A DNA stretch of 56,803 nucleotides from Leptolyngbyaceae cyanobacterium RU_5_1 (GTDB lineage Bacteria; Cyanobacteriota; Cyanobacteriia; Leptolyngbyales; Leptolyngbyaceae). Position numbers and translations under genes: made by a program. This document shows positions 1-7,545 of the stretch, piece by piece (the first letter of the stretch is position 1; every line of letters begins with the position of its first letter). A model generated the notes under the pieces. It worked only from the letters and a program-made list of their open reading frames with translations. It was not told the origin of the DNA and did not search any database. The DNA lies in NCBI GenBank assembly GCA_012034055.1, contig JAAUSG010000010.1, positions 1-56,803 of the forward strand, in the 5' to 3' direction.

Positions 1-26
1 ACTGACAACACTAACCGAGAAGTATT

Positions 27-110
27 GGCTCAAAGTCCCCCTTATTAAGGGGGATTTAGGGGGATCTTGCACGCTTTGCTAGAGACAGTAGGACTTTTAA
101 AACACCCTTT
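27..110. repeat. Dispersed repeat, copy 1 (hairpin core)
   Basis: About 84 bp with an internal palindrome (CCCCCTTATTAAGGGGG) followed by GGGATCTTGCACGC and GGACTTTTAAAACA. An inverted copy, roughly 90% identical by eye, lies at 55101-55183 near the other end of the window. Shorter relatives built on the same CCCCCTTAA/TTAAGGGGG core occur at 51310-51452. It precedes the first gene and ends about 60 bp before its start. It looks like one of the non-coding interspersed repeats common in cyanobacterial spacers. No ORF or transposase is present in it. Confidence 0.75.
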
Positions 111-169
111 AAGGACGGGGAGAGAAGCTGCTTGAATCTGATGTTTGGATGCTAAATAGGAGAAAGATC

Positions 170-370
170 ATGCTGACAATTGAGCAAATTGAAGCAGCTA
201 TCCTCCAGTTACCACCGGGTGAGTTTCATCAACTTCTGGAATGGTTCTTCGATGTGGACTATCAACGTTGGGATGAACAATTGGAGAGCGATATAGCGGC
301 TGGCAAGCTAGAATCTTTAGCTCAAGAAGCGATTGCTGATTTTGAGGCAGGACAATATCGAACCATCTAA
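170..370 (+). CDS. Antitoxin-like small protein
   Basis: A 66-residue acidic protein. I chose the ATG at 170 because AGGAGA (158-163) sits about six bases upstream; an ATG at 149 is possible but has no such site. The N-terminus (MLTIEQIEAAILQLPPGE) and the acidic C-terminal helix ending EAIADFEAGQYRTI resemble the short cyanobacterial antitoxin proteins normally paired with RelE/ParE or PIN toxins. That resemblance is by memory of the family, not by search. No toxin follows: the next gene is a DUF29 protein 44 bp downstream. It could be an orphan antitoxin or pair with an unrecognised partner. Confidence 0.6.
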   Translation: MLTIEQIEAAILQLPPGEFHQLLEWFFDVDYQRWDEQLESDIAAGKLESLAQEAIADFEAGQYRTI

Positions 371-414
371 TGCATTTTACGACTCGTCGATTTTTGACAT
401 TGGGAGAAGTCAAA

Positions 415-870
415 ATGCCCCAGACACCTATGCAGAGCCAGCTCTACGATCGCGACTTTAATCTCTGGATTGACGATACCGTTGCCAAACTGAAAGCGTA
501 TCAGTTCGACCAGCTTGACCTGGAGAACTTGATTGAGGAGATTGAAGCATTGGCAAGACGGGATAAACGGGAGATGAGAAGCCGACTACGGGTGCTGCTC
601 AGCCATCTTCTCAAACGCGGCTACGTTTCCTCTCCAGATAACTTTCGGGGTTGGGAGATCACAATCCGAGATCAGCGAACCGAGCTGAGAGATTTGTTGA
701 GACAGTCACCTAGCCTGAGAAATTACTTCGTTGAAGCGTTCGACGAAATCTGGCAAGACGTATTACTTGAGGTTGAAGAGGATTATGCCGCTACAGAATT
801 TCCTGATGCCTGTCCCTTTCCGTATGATGTGGATGCATTGCTATCGGAGCGGTTCTGGGAAGGAGACTAG
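415..870 (+). CDS. DUF29 family protein
   Basis: A 151-residue protein starting at the ATG at 415, which has GGGAGAAG (402-409) upstream; a longer frame opens at 370 without a good site. It shows DUF29 hallmarks: an LYDRDFNLW start, the motif LDLENLIEEIEAL, a basic helix with LRVLLSHLLK, an NFRGWEITI segment, and the end CPFPYDVDALL. DUF29 proteins are small, helical, highly multiplied in cyanobacteria and of unknown function. The gene follows the antitoxin-like gene and probably shares its transcript. A role in a toxin-antitoxin-like pair is only inference from this adjacency. Confidence 0.85.
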   Translation: MPQTPMQSQLYDRDFNLWIDDTVAKLKAYQFDQLDLENLIEEIEALARRDKREMRSRLRVLLSHLLKRGYVSSPDNFRGWEITIRDQRTELRDLLRQSPSLRNYFVEAFDEIWQDVLLEVEEDYAATEFPDACPFPYDVDALLSERFWEGD

Positions 871-926
871 CGATCGACCTTGATTGCCTTACGCTAGTAT
901 GGCGACATGCATTTTGGAAATCTATC

Positions 927-1580
927 GTGGAAGTCATTCAAGCAAGCAATCTTACCTTACACGAAGTTAAAGAGAGGTTTAACCTGCAATCATGCCAGGA
1001 TCCTCAATTTTTTCCAGAGTGGCGTAACATTCCAACATCAGACTTAGTAGCGTATGAGCAGTATTGGCTAGATCAGGCAAAGGCAGATTTTCTCAGCCTG
1101 GCTGAATATTCACTGCACGAGGAGATTGTCAAACTATCGGTTTTAGCTCCTGTGCTGTCAGTTGCCGGGTTATGTCGTGCGCCATTTGTACCAGCGGCTG
1201 AAAAGCAAGTTGAAGTTTCGTTTGAAGATGAGGATCAAGTTATTCGGGGACGAGTTGATCTGCTCATTCTGCACCGCAATCTGTGGGTGACTACGATTGA
1301 AACGAAACCGAAGCAGGCGGATGTACTCACGGCTCTACCCCAAGCATTGTTTTATATGTTGGCAAGCCCAGTGAATTCTCATCCTTTATTTGGACTAGTC
1401 ACCAACGGCAATTTTTTCCTGTTTGTGAAGCTGGTTAAGCACGGGCAACCTCGTTTTGGGCTATCGGAACCGTTTACGCTATTGCGTCAAGAGAATGAGC
1501 TGTATCAGGTTGTCGGAATTTTGAAGCACTTGAGGGATTTAGTCTTGAGCGAAGATTGGCAGGCACGTCAAGCAGGGTAG
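927..1580 (+). CDS. PD-(D/E)XK nuclease-like protein (restriction endonuclease-like)
   Basis: 217 residues, with a GTG start at 927. The core fits the PD-(D/E)XK nuclease fold: a helix glutamate near residue 65-66 (SLHEEIV), D111 in GRVDLLIL, then E125-x-K127 in VTTIETKPKQ, followed by an LPQALFYML helix. Similar stand-alone proteins are widespread in cyanobacteria and are often annotated as type I restriction-like or DUF4041/HsdR-N-like. No methylase or specificity subunit lies nearby, so a complete restriction system is not supported. It is separated by 3 bp from the Rieske gene downstream, so co-transcription is likely. Catalytic residues look intact; the substrate is unknown. Confidence 0.65.
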   Translation: MEVIQASNLTLHEVKERFNLQSCQDPQFFPEWRNIPTSDLVAYEQYWLDQAKADFLSLAEYSLHEEIVKLSVLAPVLSVAGLCRAPFVPAAEKQVEVSFEDEDQVIRGRVDLLILHRNLWVTTIETKPKQADVLTALPQALFYMLASPVNSHPLFGLVTNGNFFLFVKLVKHGQPRFGLSEPFTLLRQENELYQVVGILKHLRDLVLSEDWQARQAG

Positions 1581-1583
1581 TCT

Positions 1584-2642
1584 ATGAATTTGGATGCTCC
1601 GACTTCTGCAGCTCGACGTTTTGACATTCGGCAAGCTGGAATTAATCCAAATCACTGGTATGTGGTTGCTCGCAGCAAAGAAGTAACCAATGCTCCTTTG
1701 GGAGTGGTACTGTGGCAGCAAGGCATTGTGCTGTATCGGGATAGCCAGGGGCAGGTTCAGGCATTGGAAGACCGCTGTCCGCACCGGTTTGTCAAGCTGA
1801 GTCGGGGTTGTGTGGTGGGAGACGAGCTGGAATGTGCCTACCACGGCTGGCGGGTTAGCGCCGCAGGCAAGTGTACGCTAGTCCCCTACTTAGCAGAGAA
1901 TCAAAAACTGCCCAGTTCCCAAATCCGTCGCTATCCGGTGCGAGAACAGGATGGATTTATCTGGCTGTTTCCGGGCGATCGCGCGCTGGCGGAAACGATT
2001 CCACCCATGGGATTGCCAGAGTGGGAGCACCTCAACTACATCGGCACGGTGTCGATGATTGATGCGAAAGCCCACTTTTCCTACCTGATTGAGAACCTGA
2101 TGGATATGTATCACGGGCATCTGCACCAGGACTATCAGGCGTGGGCGTCGGCTGAGTTGGAGGCGATCGCGGAAACCGAAACCCGCATCGATGCCCATTA
2201 CACCGCTCAGAGCTACTATCGAATTGACAAAATCTGGTCAATTGCCCAACTGTTTTTCCCAAAACTGCGCCACTTGCACCCGGAACCGCTCGATGTCAGC
2301 TACGTTTATCCCCACTGGGCAGCCAGTTTGGGAGAAGACTTCAAGATTTACTGCCTATTTTGTCCGGTTGATTTGACCCACACCCGCGCCTACCTGGTGC
2401 ATTTCACATCGCTGAACGCGTTTCCCCGGCTGCATCAGCGATCGATTCCCTTTCGGCGCTTCGTCAAAAACAGGTTGTTTGGCTCCGCTCAGAAACTTCT
2501 GGATGGACTGGTCAACCAGGACGTGCCAATGATAGAAGACGAGCAGCAGGCATACCTGGAAAACTCAGAACGACGACCCCATGAGCTGAATCAGGCACTC
2601 GTCAGCGTCCAGCAGTTGATTCGGACTCAAGCAGAACTGTGA
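1584..2642 (+). CDS. Rieske 2Fe-2S aromatic ring-hydroxylating oxygenase, alpha subunit-like
   Basis: A 352-residue protein. The Rieske cluster ligands are C65/H67 (CPHR) and C84/H87 (CAYHGW). The mononuclear iron site is visible as NLMDMYHGHLH, giving D174, H177 and H181, with a candidate third ligand in NQDVPMIEDE near residue 310. The length and N-terminal Rieske plus C-terminal catalytic domain match cyanobacterial and plant Rieske oxygenases related to pheophorbide a oxygenase and choline/vanillate-type oxygenases. The substrate cannot be told from sequence alone. The enzyme would need a ferredoxin or reductase encoded elsewhere. There is no transmembrane C-terminal hairpin, unlike the thylakoid-envelope PAO/Tic55 forms. 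Confidence 0.85.
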   Translation: MNLDAPTSAARRFDIRQAGINPNHWYVVARSKEVTNAPLGVVLWQQGIVLYRDSQGQVQALEDRCPHRFVKLSRGCVVGDELECAYHGWRVSAAGKCTLVPYLAENQKLPSSQIRRYPVREQDGFIWLFPGDRALAETIPPMGLPEWEHLNYIGTVSMIDAKAHFSYLIENLMDMYHGHLHQDYQAWASAELEAIAETETRIDAHYTAQSYYRIDKIWSIAQLFFPKLRHLHPEPLDVSYVYPHWAASLGEDFKIYCLFCPVDLTHTRAYLVHFTSLNAFPRLHQRSIPFRRFVKNRLFGSAQKLLDGLVNQDVPMIEDEQQAYLENSERRPHELNQALVSVQQLIRTQAEL

Positions 2643-2643
2643 G

Positions 2644-2687
2644 GATTGGAGATTGGAGATTGGAGATTGAAGATTGAAGATTGGAGA
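2644..2687. repeat. Short tandem repeat (GATTGGA/GATTGAA units)
   Basis: Five to six tandem 8-bp units of GATTGGA(G) and GATTGAA(G) directly after the Rieske stop codon. The same unit type appears inside the CHAT-CHASE2 gene (43262-43286) and at 55055-55090. These fit the short tandemly repeated sequences known from cyanobacterial spacers. Confidence 0.7.
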
Positions 2688-2785
2688 GACACTACATTCC
2701 ATCGCCTCGCATCTCGCACCTTTCAATCTACAATCTAAAATCGTGAAGGTTGCATAAAACCTGAGAATTCTTTAGAGAAATCTGC

Positions 2786-2809
2786 ATACGTTTGGGAAGT
2801 CAAACGTAT
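2786..2809. promoter_or_regulatory. 9-bp palindrome in the leader of the parvulin gene
   Basis: ATACGTTTG (2786-2794), a 6-base loop, and CAAACGTAT (2801-2809) form a perfect inverted repeat 42 bp upstream of the isomerase ATG. No T-run follows, so it is not a standard terminator. An operator for a dimeric regulator or a leader hairpin are both possible. Confidence 0.4.
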
Positions 2810-2851
2810 AGATAGCTAGACGATGATTCTCTAGAGGCGAGGGTTTTGGAC

Positions 2852-3568
2852 ATGACAGCAGTTCTTCAAGTCGGCAACCAGACAATTCAGGCAGATGAGA
2901 TGATATCTCTCCTGCGTCGCTACCAGGTGATGCCGCAGGTGTTGCGTGGAATCGTGATCGACGAAGCGATCGCGCCCCTCACCTGCAGTTCAGAAGAACG
3001 TCAGCACGCGATCGCAGTCTTTGAACAACAGCAGCACATTACCTCTGACGAAGCACGGAAGGGTTGGTTACACCGTCAGGGTATGACCCTGGCCCAACTG
3101 GAAGAGTTAGCAATTCGCCCCGTTTTGATTGAGAAATTTAAGTCCGCAACCTGGGGACACAAGGTTGACTCGTATTTCCTGCGTCGCAAGCGGGATTTAG
3201 ACCACGTCGTCTATTCCCTGATTCGCACCAAAGATTTGGGACTGGCGAATGAACTTTATTTCCGCATCCTGGAGGGTGAGCAGTCATTTGAAGAGCTGTC
3301 CCGGCAATACTCTGAAGGTCCGGAAGCCAAAATGGGAGGACTGATCGGCCCTGTGCCTCTGGTTCAGCCGCATCCCGCGATCGCCAAGCTTCTATCTGTC
3401 AGCCAGCCCGGTAAGCTCTGGTCACCGCGCCTGGTCGGAGAGTGGGCAGTGATTGTTCGCCTCGAAAAGCTGCTTCCCGCTCAACTCGACGACGTGATGT
3501 ACCGTCGCATGGTAGACGAGATGTTTGAAGCCTGGCTGCAGGAGCAAGTGCAACAGAAGCGAGAGTAG
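2852..3568 (+). CDS. Parvulin-type peptidylprolyl isomerase
   Basis: 238 residues from ATG 2852, preceded by GAGGCGAGGG; an in-frame TTG lies two codons upstream. Residues about 1-100 form a SurA-N-like helical region. Residues about 110-210 form the PpiC rotamase domain, with YSLIRTKDLGLANELYFRI, the SFEELSRQYSEGPEAKMGG block and LIGPVPL. There is no signal peptide or membrane segment, so it should act in the cytoplasm. In cyanobacteria, soluble PpiC proteins of this type often lie beside type I secretion or peptide-export genes. Here the only neighbour is the small membrane peptide gene 35 bp downstream, probably in the same transcript. Confidence 0.8.
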   Translation: MTAVLQVGNQTIQADEMISLLRRYQVMPQVLRGIVIDEAIAPLTCSSEERQHAIAVFEQQQHITSDEARKGWLHRQGMTLAQLEELAIRPVLIEKFKSATWGHKVDSYFLRRKRDLDHVVYSLIRTKDLGLANELYFRILEGEQSFEELSRQYSEGPEAKMGGLIGPVPLVQPHPAIAKLLSVSQPGKLWSPRLVGEWAVIVRLEKLLPAQLDDVMYRRMVDEMFEAWLQEQVQQKRE

Positions 3569-3603
3569 AGAAGTCCGATTTAAGGACATTTGAGGAGGTT
3601 ACG

Positions 3604-3840
3604 ATGCTGCAGAATCAGTTCCATAATTCACAAGAACTAAAGTCTCCACTGGCGCGGCTGGCTGCATCGGGAGTGATGATTGCTGAGGCTGCGATCGCCA
3701 CTGCCATCCTCAGCTTTGTTGCCACCTGCCCCAACGCGCTTCAGATCAGCTCCATGTCTACTCATGCCACACAGTCCCAACAAACCAATCAGCCCTTGCA
3801 AATGATCTCAATCCGCCTCCCGATTGGAGCTAAGCAGTAA
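3604..3840 (+). CDS. Small hypothetical single-span membrane peptide
   Basis: 78 residues with a strong Shine-Dalgarno (GAGGAGG at 3593-3599) ahead of the ATG. It has one hydrophobic segment at about residues 20-44 (ASGVMIAEAAIATAILSFVA) and a polar, Ser/Thr/Gln-rich tail. I do not recognise the family. It follows the parvulin gene by 35 bp and probably shares its mRNA, so it could be an isomerase client, a membrane anchor for it, or an exported peptide. These are inferences from adjacency only. Confidence 0.6.
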   Translation: MLQNQFHNSQELKSPLARLAASGVMIAEAAIATAILSFVATCPNALQISSMSTHATQSQQTNQPLQMISIRLPIGAKQ

Positions 3841-3958
3841 GCTGATCCGTATTTAGCCCTCTTCAGTCACTCTGATTAAAGGATAGTTAGAATAGAGGTC
3901 AGTTTTTCGGTGCTTAAGACCAACGAATTGGAACATTGGCACGGCTGGAGGATTACCC

Positions 3959-4057
3959 ATGAGCCAATCAACTTCTTCCGTGGGTTGGCGATCGCAGGGC
4001 CTATACTATGGATTGATGAGTACGATGGACGCATCTCATCAATCTATAGCCTTGTAG
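3959..4057 (+). CDS. Candidate 32-residue small ORF
   Basis: A short ORF (MSQSTSSVGWRSQGLYYGLM and 12 more residues) with an excellent Shine-Dalgarno: GGAGGA at 3947-3952, six bases before the ATG. A TAGAAT-like -10 hexamer lies near 3886-3893. It ends 29 bp before the convergent minus-strand gene. No family is recognised and there is no clear membrane segment. The support is the ribosome site and the spacer location only, so it may be a leader peptide or chance. Confidence 0.35.
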   Translation: MSQSTSSVGWRSQGLYYGLMSTMDASHQSIAL

Positions 4058-4085
4058 TGGCGTTCTAGCGGATATGCCGATTAGA

Positions 4086-4970
4086 TTAGATTTCTGCAAC
4101 GGCACGTTCAATCAAACGGCGGGCTAAGGTCTGAAGTCCGGTGTGACGGTAATATTTTACATTCATATCCAGCAAAGCACCCAGGTAGTCGGCTTTATCG
4201 TCCGTGAACTCGATGAAGCCTTTCAGTCGGCTCAGCAAGCTTTCCCGTGTGACACCGGTTGAAGATACAAAGTTATTCATCCAGCCCTTTGTGGAATTGA
4301 AGCTTTGGGCAATGAAGCCACCTTTTTCAGCCGAGTTGCCGCCTGGAATCAGATCCTGAACACTCTTGTAGGTTTGATTGCCTTCCAATTCCTGGGGGCT
4401 GGTTCCCTGGAAGCTGGAAAGTGCCTTATCCGCAAACTCTGGTCCCAACGGAATGATGCCATCAAAGCAGACCAGAGCTGCCATTCGCATCAGAGACTCG
4501 CCGCTATAGTCTCCCAACGATGCTAGAAAATCACCGATACTGTCACCGGGAATGCCATTGATCTGGCAGAAAGCCACCAGCTCGGTCACTAACTTGACAC
4601 AGAGGTCGATGCTCTGCGCTTTTTCGGGTTTGGGGGTAAAGTTTTTCAGAAATCCCAGGAAGGTATCTTGCCCAATCCGATTGGCGAGGGCTGCGGTTGC
4701 CAGCAAACCCGACCCAGCCTCCACGGTTTCGTAGAGCCAGAGGGCGCGTTGATAGCCTTGAGATTTGTCGTTGAATAGGGCAACAGCGCGTTCGCCAATT
4801 TGCTGAATCAAGCCCTCGTCGGTTTCGCCGGTTACAGCGCGAATTGTGTTGTCAAATCCGGTTATGTTTTGCCATTGTCCAGGAATGAGGAAGTCGAGAG
4901 ACTTGAGCGCCATCACCGTGATGCCGCCACTTGGTAGTTCATCAACCAGTTCATAAATCGGTTTACTCAC
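4086..4970 (-). CDS. Conserved hypothetical protein, 294 residues
   Basis: A soluble, mainly helical 294-residue protein starting MSKPIYELVDELPSGG. I see no signal peptide, no membrane span and no catalytic motif I can name. It reads as consecutive amphipathic helices (for example SIDLCVKLVTELVAFC and LARRLIERAVAEI). It lies 11 bp downstream of the second lipoprotein gene on the same strand, so the three genes 6189 to 4086 form a likely operon. Its role may relate to the lipoproteins, but nothing in the sequence shows how. Confidence 0.7.
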   Translation of the reverse strand: MSKPIYELVDELPSGGITVMALKSLDFLIPGQWQNITGFDNTIRAVTGETDEGLIQQIGERAVALFNDKSQGYQRALWLYETVEAGSGLLATAALANRIGQDTFLGFLKNFTPKPEKAQSIDLCVKLVTELVAFCQINGIPGDSIGDFLASLGDYSGESLMRMAALVCFDGIIPLGPEFADKALSSFQGTSPQELEGNQTYKSVQDLIPGGNSAEKGGFIAQSFNSTKGWMNNFVSSTGVTRESLLSRLKGFIEFTDDKADYLGALLDMNVKYYRHTGLQTLARRLIERAVAEI

Positions 4971-4981
4971 GGTAAGACTCC

Positions 4982-5491
4982 TTATTTCAGCTTTGACAGA
5001 CCATTCAGGTCAAATTTTTGAATCCAGGCCACACGATCGCGCTTCGTAAATGACGCGTCCCTCGACTGCGCTTTGACCTGGAAGCGATCGCTCACCAACA
5101 CTCCCGTAATCGTTTGTCCCTGATCCACAGCAGGGTAGCCCGAAACCTGGTAAGCACCTTGCTTGTACTTTGCAGCCGCTGAGGGATTGCTGACGGTATC
5201 GTTAATCGACAACACGGCGACATTTTTGCCCCCTTTGTTAACCTTGTGCTCCGCAAAGCCCCGTTTTTCTTGAGCCGGAACCACCGAGAAGCCGCCTCCC
5301 GATTTCGGGAAGTAGCGGTTCAGTTGGGTGCCGTTGACCGCTTCTTTGGAGACGGCTGTGCTGCCCCGTTGCGAGGTTTCCTTTTGAACCTGCTCGTACC
5401 GCGATGGGGATTTGGGCGCACAAGCACCAACTACGAGTGACAACCCAACTAGAGCAGGAACGAGAATTTGATGTGGACGGGTAGAAAGCAT
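4982..5491 (-). CDS. Putative lipoprotein (paralogue B)
   Basis: 169 residues. The signal peptide ends in a lipobox-like VVGAC at about residue 24, so it should be lipid-anchored in the periplasm or lumen. The mature part starts with an RYEQVQKETSQRG block that is nearly identical in its neighbour at 5587-6189. Both proteins share QEKRGFAE/QEKKGFAE, KVN, LSINDT, AAKY, GYP and the end LNGLSKLK/LKGLAKLK. The two are clear tandem duplicates. The family is unknown to me and no enzyme motif is visible. A tandem GGGGCTAG repeat separates the pair. Confidence 0.75.
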   Translation of the reverse strand: MLSTRPHQILVPALVGLSLVVGACAPKSPSRYEQVQKETSQRGSTAVSKEAVNGTQLNRYFPKSGGGFSVVPAQEKRGFAEHKVNKGGKNVAVLSINDTVSNPSAAAKYKQGAYQVSGYPAVDQGQTITGVLVSDRFQVKAQSRDASFTKRDRVAWIQKFDLNGLSKLK

Positions 5492-5553
5492 AGGGGCTAG
5501 GGGCTAGAAAAACAGGGATTAGGGGCTAGGGGCTAGGGATCAGGGGCTAGGGT
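5491..5553. repeat. Short tandem repeat (GGGGCTA units)
   Basis: About six imperfect copies of TAGGGGC/AGGGGCTAGG between the two lipoprotein genes. This heptamer-type repeat fits the cyanobacterial short tandem repeats seen at several other places in this window. Confidence 0.7.
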
Positions 5554-5586
5554 TTAGAAAGAGGATAGTGGATGGTAAGCAGGCGG

Positions 5587-6189
5587 CTAGTTAGCCAGCG
5601 GGTTGGGGGGAGAGAATGGGTGCTCTTTGGGGTTGGGGGAAGGTGGGGGATTGGGTGGTGACGCTGGGGCGATCGCGGGCTTCAGTTTGGCTAACCCCTT
5701 TAAGTTAAATTTCTGCAGCCATGCGGCTCGGTCTGCCGGGGTGAAGGCGGGATCGCGGGACTGGACTTTGACCTGGTAGCGGTTGTTGACCAGGATGCCG
5801 GTGGTGGTGGTGCCTTGTTCAACGGAGGGGTAGCCTGCGATCGTGGTTGTTGCCTGCTGATATTTGGCAGCCGCTGTAGGCAGACTGGTGGTGTCATTGA
5901 TCGACAACATAGCAACGGTCTTGCCGTTTTGGTTCACCTTGTATTCAGCAAATCCTTTCTTTTCTTGAGTAGGGATAATGTCATAGCCCCGCACGGAATC
6001 TGGGAAGAATTTATTAAAGGTGGAGCCTTGCTCGGCTTTTTTGGCAACGGCTGAAGTGGCTCCGCGCTGGCTGGTCTCTTTCTGAACCTGAGCGTAGCGA
6101 GAGGGAGGATTGGCTGCGCAGGCGGTAACAAACAGCAGCAGACATAAGAAAAGGGGAACGACGATTCTACGCCAACGGGTGAAGTTCAT
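5587..6189 (-). CDS. Putative lipoprotein (paralogue A) with proline-rich tail
   Basis: 200 residues from the ATG at 6189, chosen because AGGAAA precedes it and a signal peptide follows directly; a longer frame reaches 6312. The lipobox is FVTAC, with the predicted lipidated Cys near residue 23. The central domain matches paralogue B throughout. It differs by a C-terminal extension of about 30 residues rich in Pro (PPNPPPSPNP) that ends SPPNPLAN. It is the first gene of the 6189-4086 operon. Function is unknown; the tail could be a periplasmic spacer or repeat-derived sequence. Confidence 0.75.
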   Translation of the reverse strand: MNFTRWRRIVVPLFLCLLLFVTACAANPPSRYAQVQKETSQRGATSAVAKKAEQGSTFNKFFPDSVRGYDIIPTQEKKGFAEYKVNQNGKTVAMLSINDTTSLPTAAAKYQQATTTIAGYPSVEQGTTTTGILVNNRYQVKVQSRDPAFTPADRAAWLQKFNLKGLAKLKPAIAPASPPNPPPSPNPKEHPFSPPNPLAN

Positions 6190-6380
6190 AGTAGTTTCCT
6201 GGTGACAGACTGGACTAATTACAATTTTTTCGCGGAATATTTGAATTTGTAGCAAAATACTCAAAGTTTTAAGGTAATTTTTAAGGTAATTGGCTAAGTG
6301 GTAGTTGGTCATCGGTCGGCAGCAGGATTCAGTCGCTCATCCCTCCTACCCATTCCCAAGTACCCATTCCCACCCCCCTT

Positions 6381-6986
6381 TTATGACGGCACTGCCATGC
6401 CTTTTATAACCGCAGGCCGTTGCTCGATGGTTTCAAACCAGCGCTTCAGGTTGGGATGGTTGTCCAGTGTCAGTTCCTGAAATGGGTAAGCGGCCACCCA
6501 GGGGAAGGTGGCGATATCCACGATCGAGTAGTCGCCACAGATAAATTCATTCGCTGCGAGTTGGTGGTCTAAAACACCGTACAGACGGAGGGTTTCTTTT
6601 TCGTAGCGATCGATCGCATAGGGAATTTTCTCAGGGGCAAACCGCTTGAAGTGGTTGAGTTGTCCAAACATCGGTCCCACACTCGCCATTTGGAACATTA
6701 ACCATTCCAGTACTTGAAAGCGCTGCTCAGGATCAGTGGGCATCAGCTTGCCGGTTTTCTCTGCCAGGTAGATGAGAATGGCTCCAGATTCAAAAATAGT
6801 CAGATTGGTGTCGTGATCGACGATCGCGGGAATTTTACTGTTGGGGTTAATGGCCACATAGTCAGGTGTGAACTGATCCCCTTTCGTGATGTTGATTGTG
6901 TGAACGGTGTAGGGGAGTTCCACCTCTTCCAGCATGATGGAGGCTTTGCGCCCATTGGGAGTAGTAAAGGTGTAAAGGTCAATCAT
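6381..6986 (-). CDS. Glutathione S-transferase family protein (YfcG-like)
   Basis: 201 residues. The N-terminal thioredoxin-like domain begins MIDLYTFTTPNGRKASIML and has the cis-Pro loop NSKIPAIVDHD and the glutathione-binding FESGAILIYLAEKTG. The C-terminal half is the all-helical GST domain. It matches the YfcG/YghU (nu-class) group, which uses Thr/Asn of TPNG rather than Tyr/Ser/Cys and often has disulfide reductase activity with glutathione. It is cytoplasmic. The gene lies 10 bp downstream of a small membrane protein gene on the same strand, so they are probably co-transcribed. The superoxide dismutase upstream suggests an oxidative-stress neighbourhood. Confidence 0.85.
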   Translation of the reverse strand: MIDLYTFTTPNGRKASIMLEEVELPYTVHTINITKGDQFTPDYVAINPNSKIPAIVDHDTNLTIFESGAILIYLAEKTGKLMPTDPEQRFQVLEWLMFQMASVGPMFGQLNHFKRFAPEKIPYAIDRYEKETLRLYGVLDHQLAANEFICGDYSIVDIATFPWVAAYPFQELTLDNHPNLKRWFETIEQRPAVIKGMAVPS

Positions 6987-6996
6987 AAAGAGCTTT

Positions 6997-7338
6997 TCAA
7001 AAACGCATTCCGCCAGTTGTAATCAGTTGAAATCCAGCTACCAGAGAAACTAATCCGAGAAAGAGAGTCCATAAACTGGTCGGTTTGAGGATCACGCCAC
7101 CACTCACGAACACCAAAAGAATGCCCAATCCAATTAGAAGCCAACCAAACGAACCCATGCTGCGTCTAAAGAATATTAAAGAGACCACACCAACCGCTAA
7201 GGCAAGTACAGAGCCAGCCGCAGAAATATCTCGCCACCAATAGGGAGAAACCTGAGTGGTAAAAATAATGTTGCGTCCCAGGAAATAAACGCCAATCAGC
7301 AATAAAGCAAGCCCGATCAGTGCGGTTAGGATTCTCAT
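6997..7338 (-). CDS. Small membrane protein, four predicted spans
   Basis: 113 residues, strongly hydrophobic. Four segments are visible: ILTALIGLALLLIGVYFLG, AGSVLALAVGVVSLIF, FGWLLIGLGILLVFVSGGVI and TLFLGLVSLVAGFQLI. Between spans 1 and 2 is a short loop with SPYWWRD. It looks like a conserved inner- or thylakoid-membrane protein of unknown function. It lies just upstream of the GST gene in the same direction. Confidence 0.65.
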   Translation of the reverse strand: MRILTALIGLALLLIGVYFLGRNIIFTTQVSPYWWRDISAAGSVLALAVGVVSLIFFRRSMGSFGWLLIGLGILLVFVSGGVILKPTSLWTLFLGLVSLVAGFQLITTGGMRF

Positions 7339-7545
7339 GGTTTGTCCTCTTTTTATCGTCTAGCCACACTCCTCGGTACTCTACTCCAGATAGATTTGTC
7401 AACCTCTGTCTACATCGAAGGTGCTTGCTCAACAATCGTTTTAGGGCATGAGAACGAATTAAGAATTATAAAGTTATTAAAAATGGCTGTCGGCAAGGTT
7501 CCCCATTTTTAATTTTGCATTTTGCATTTTTAATTTTGCATTGTC

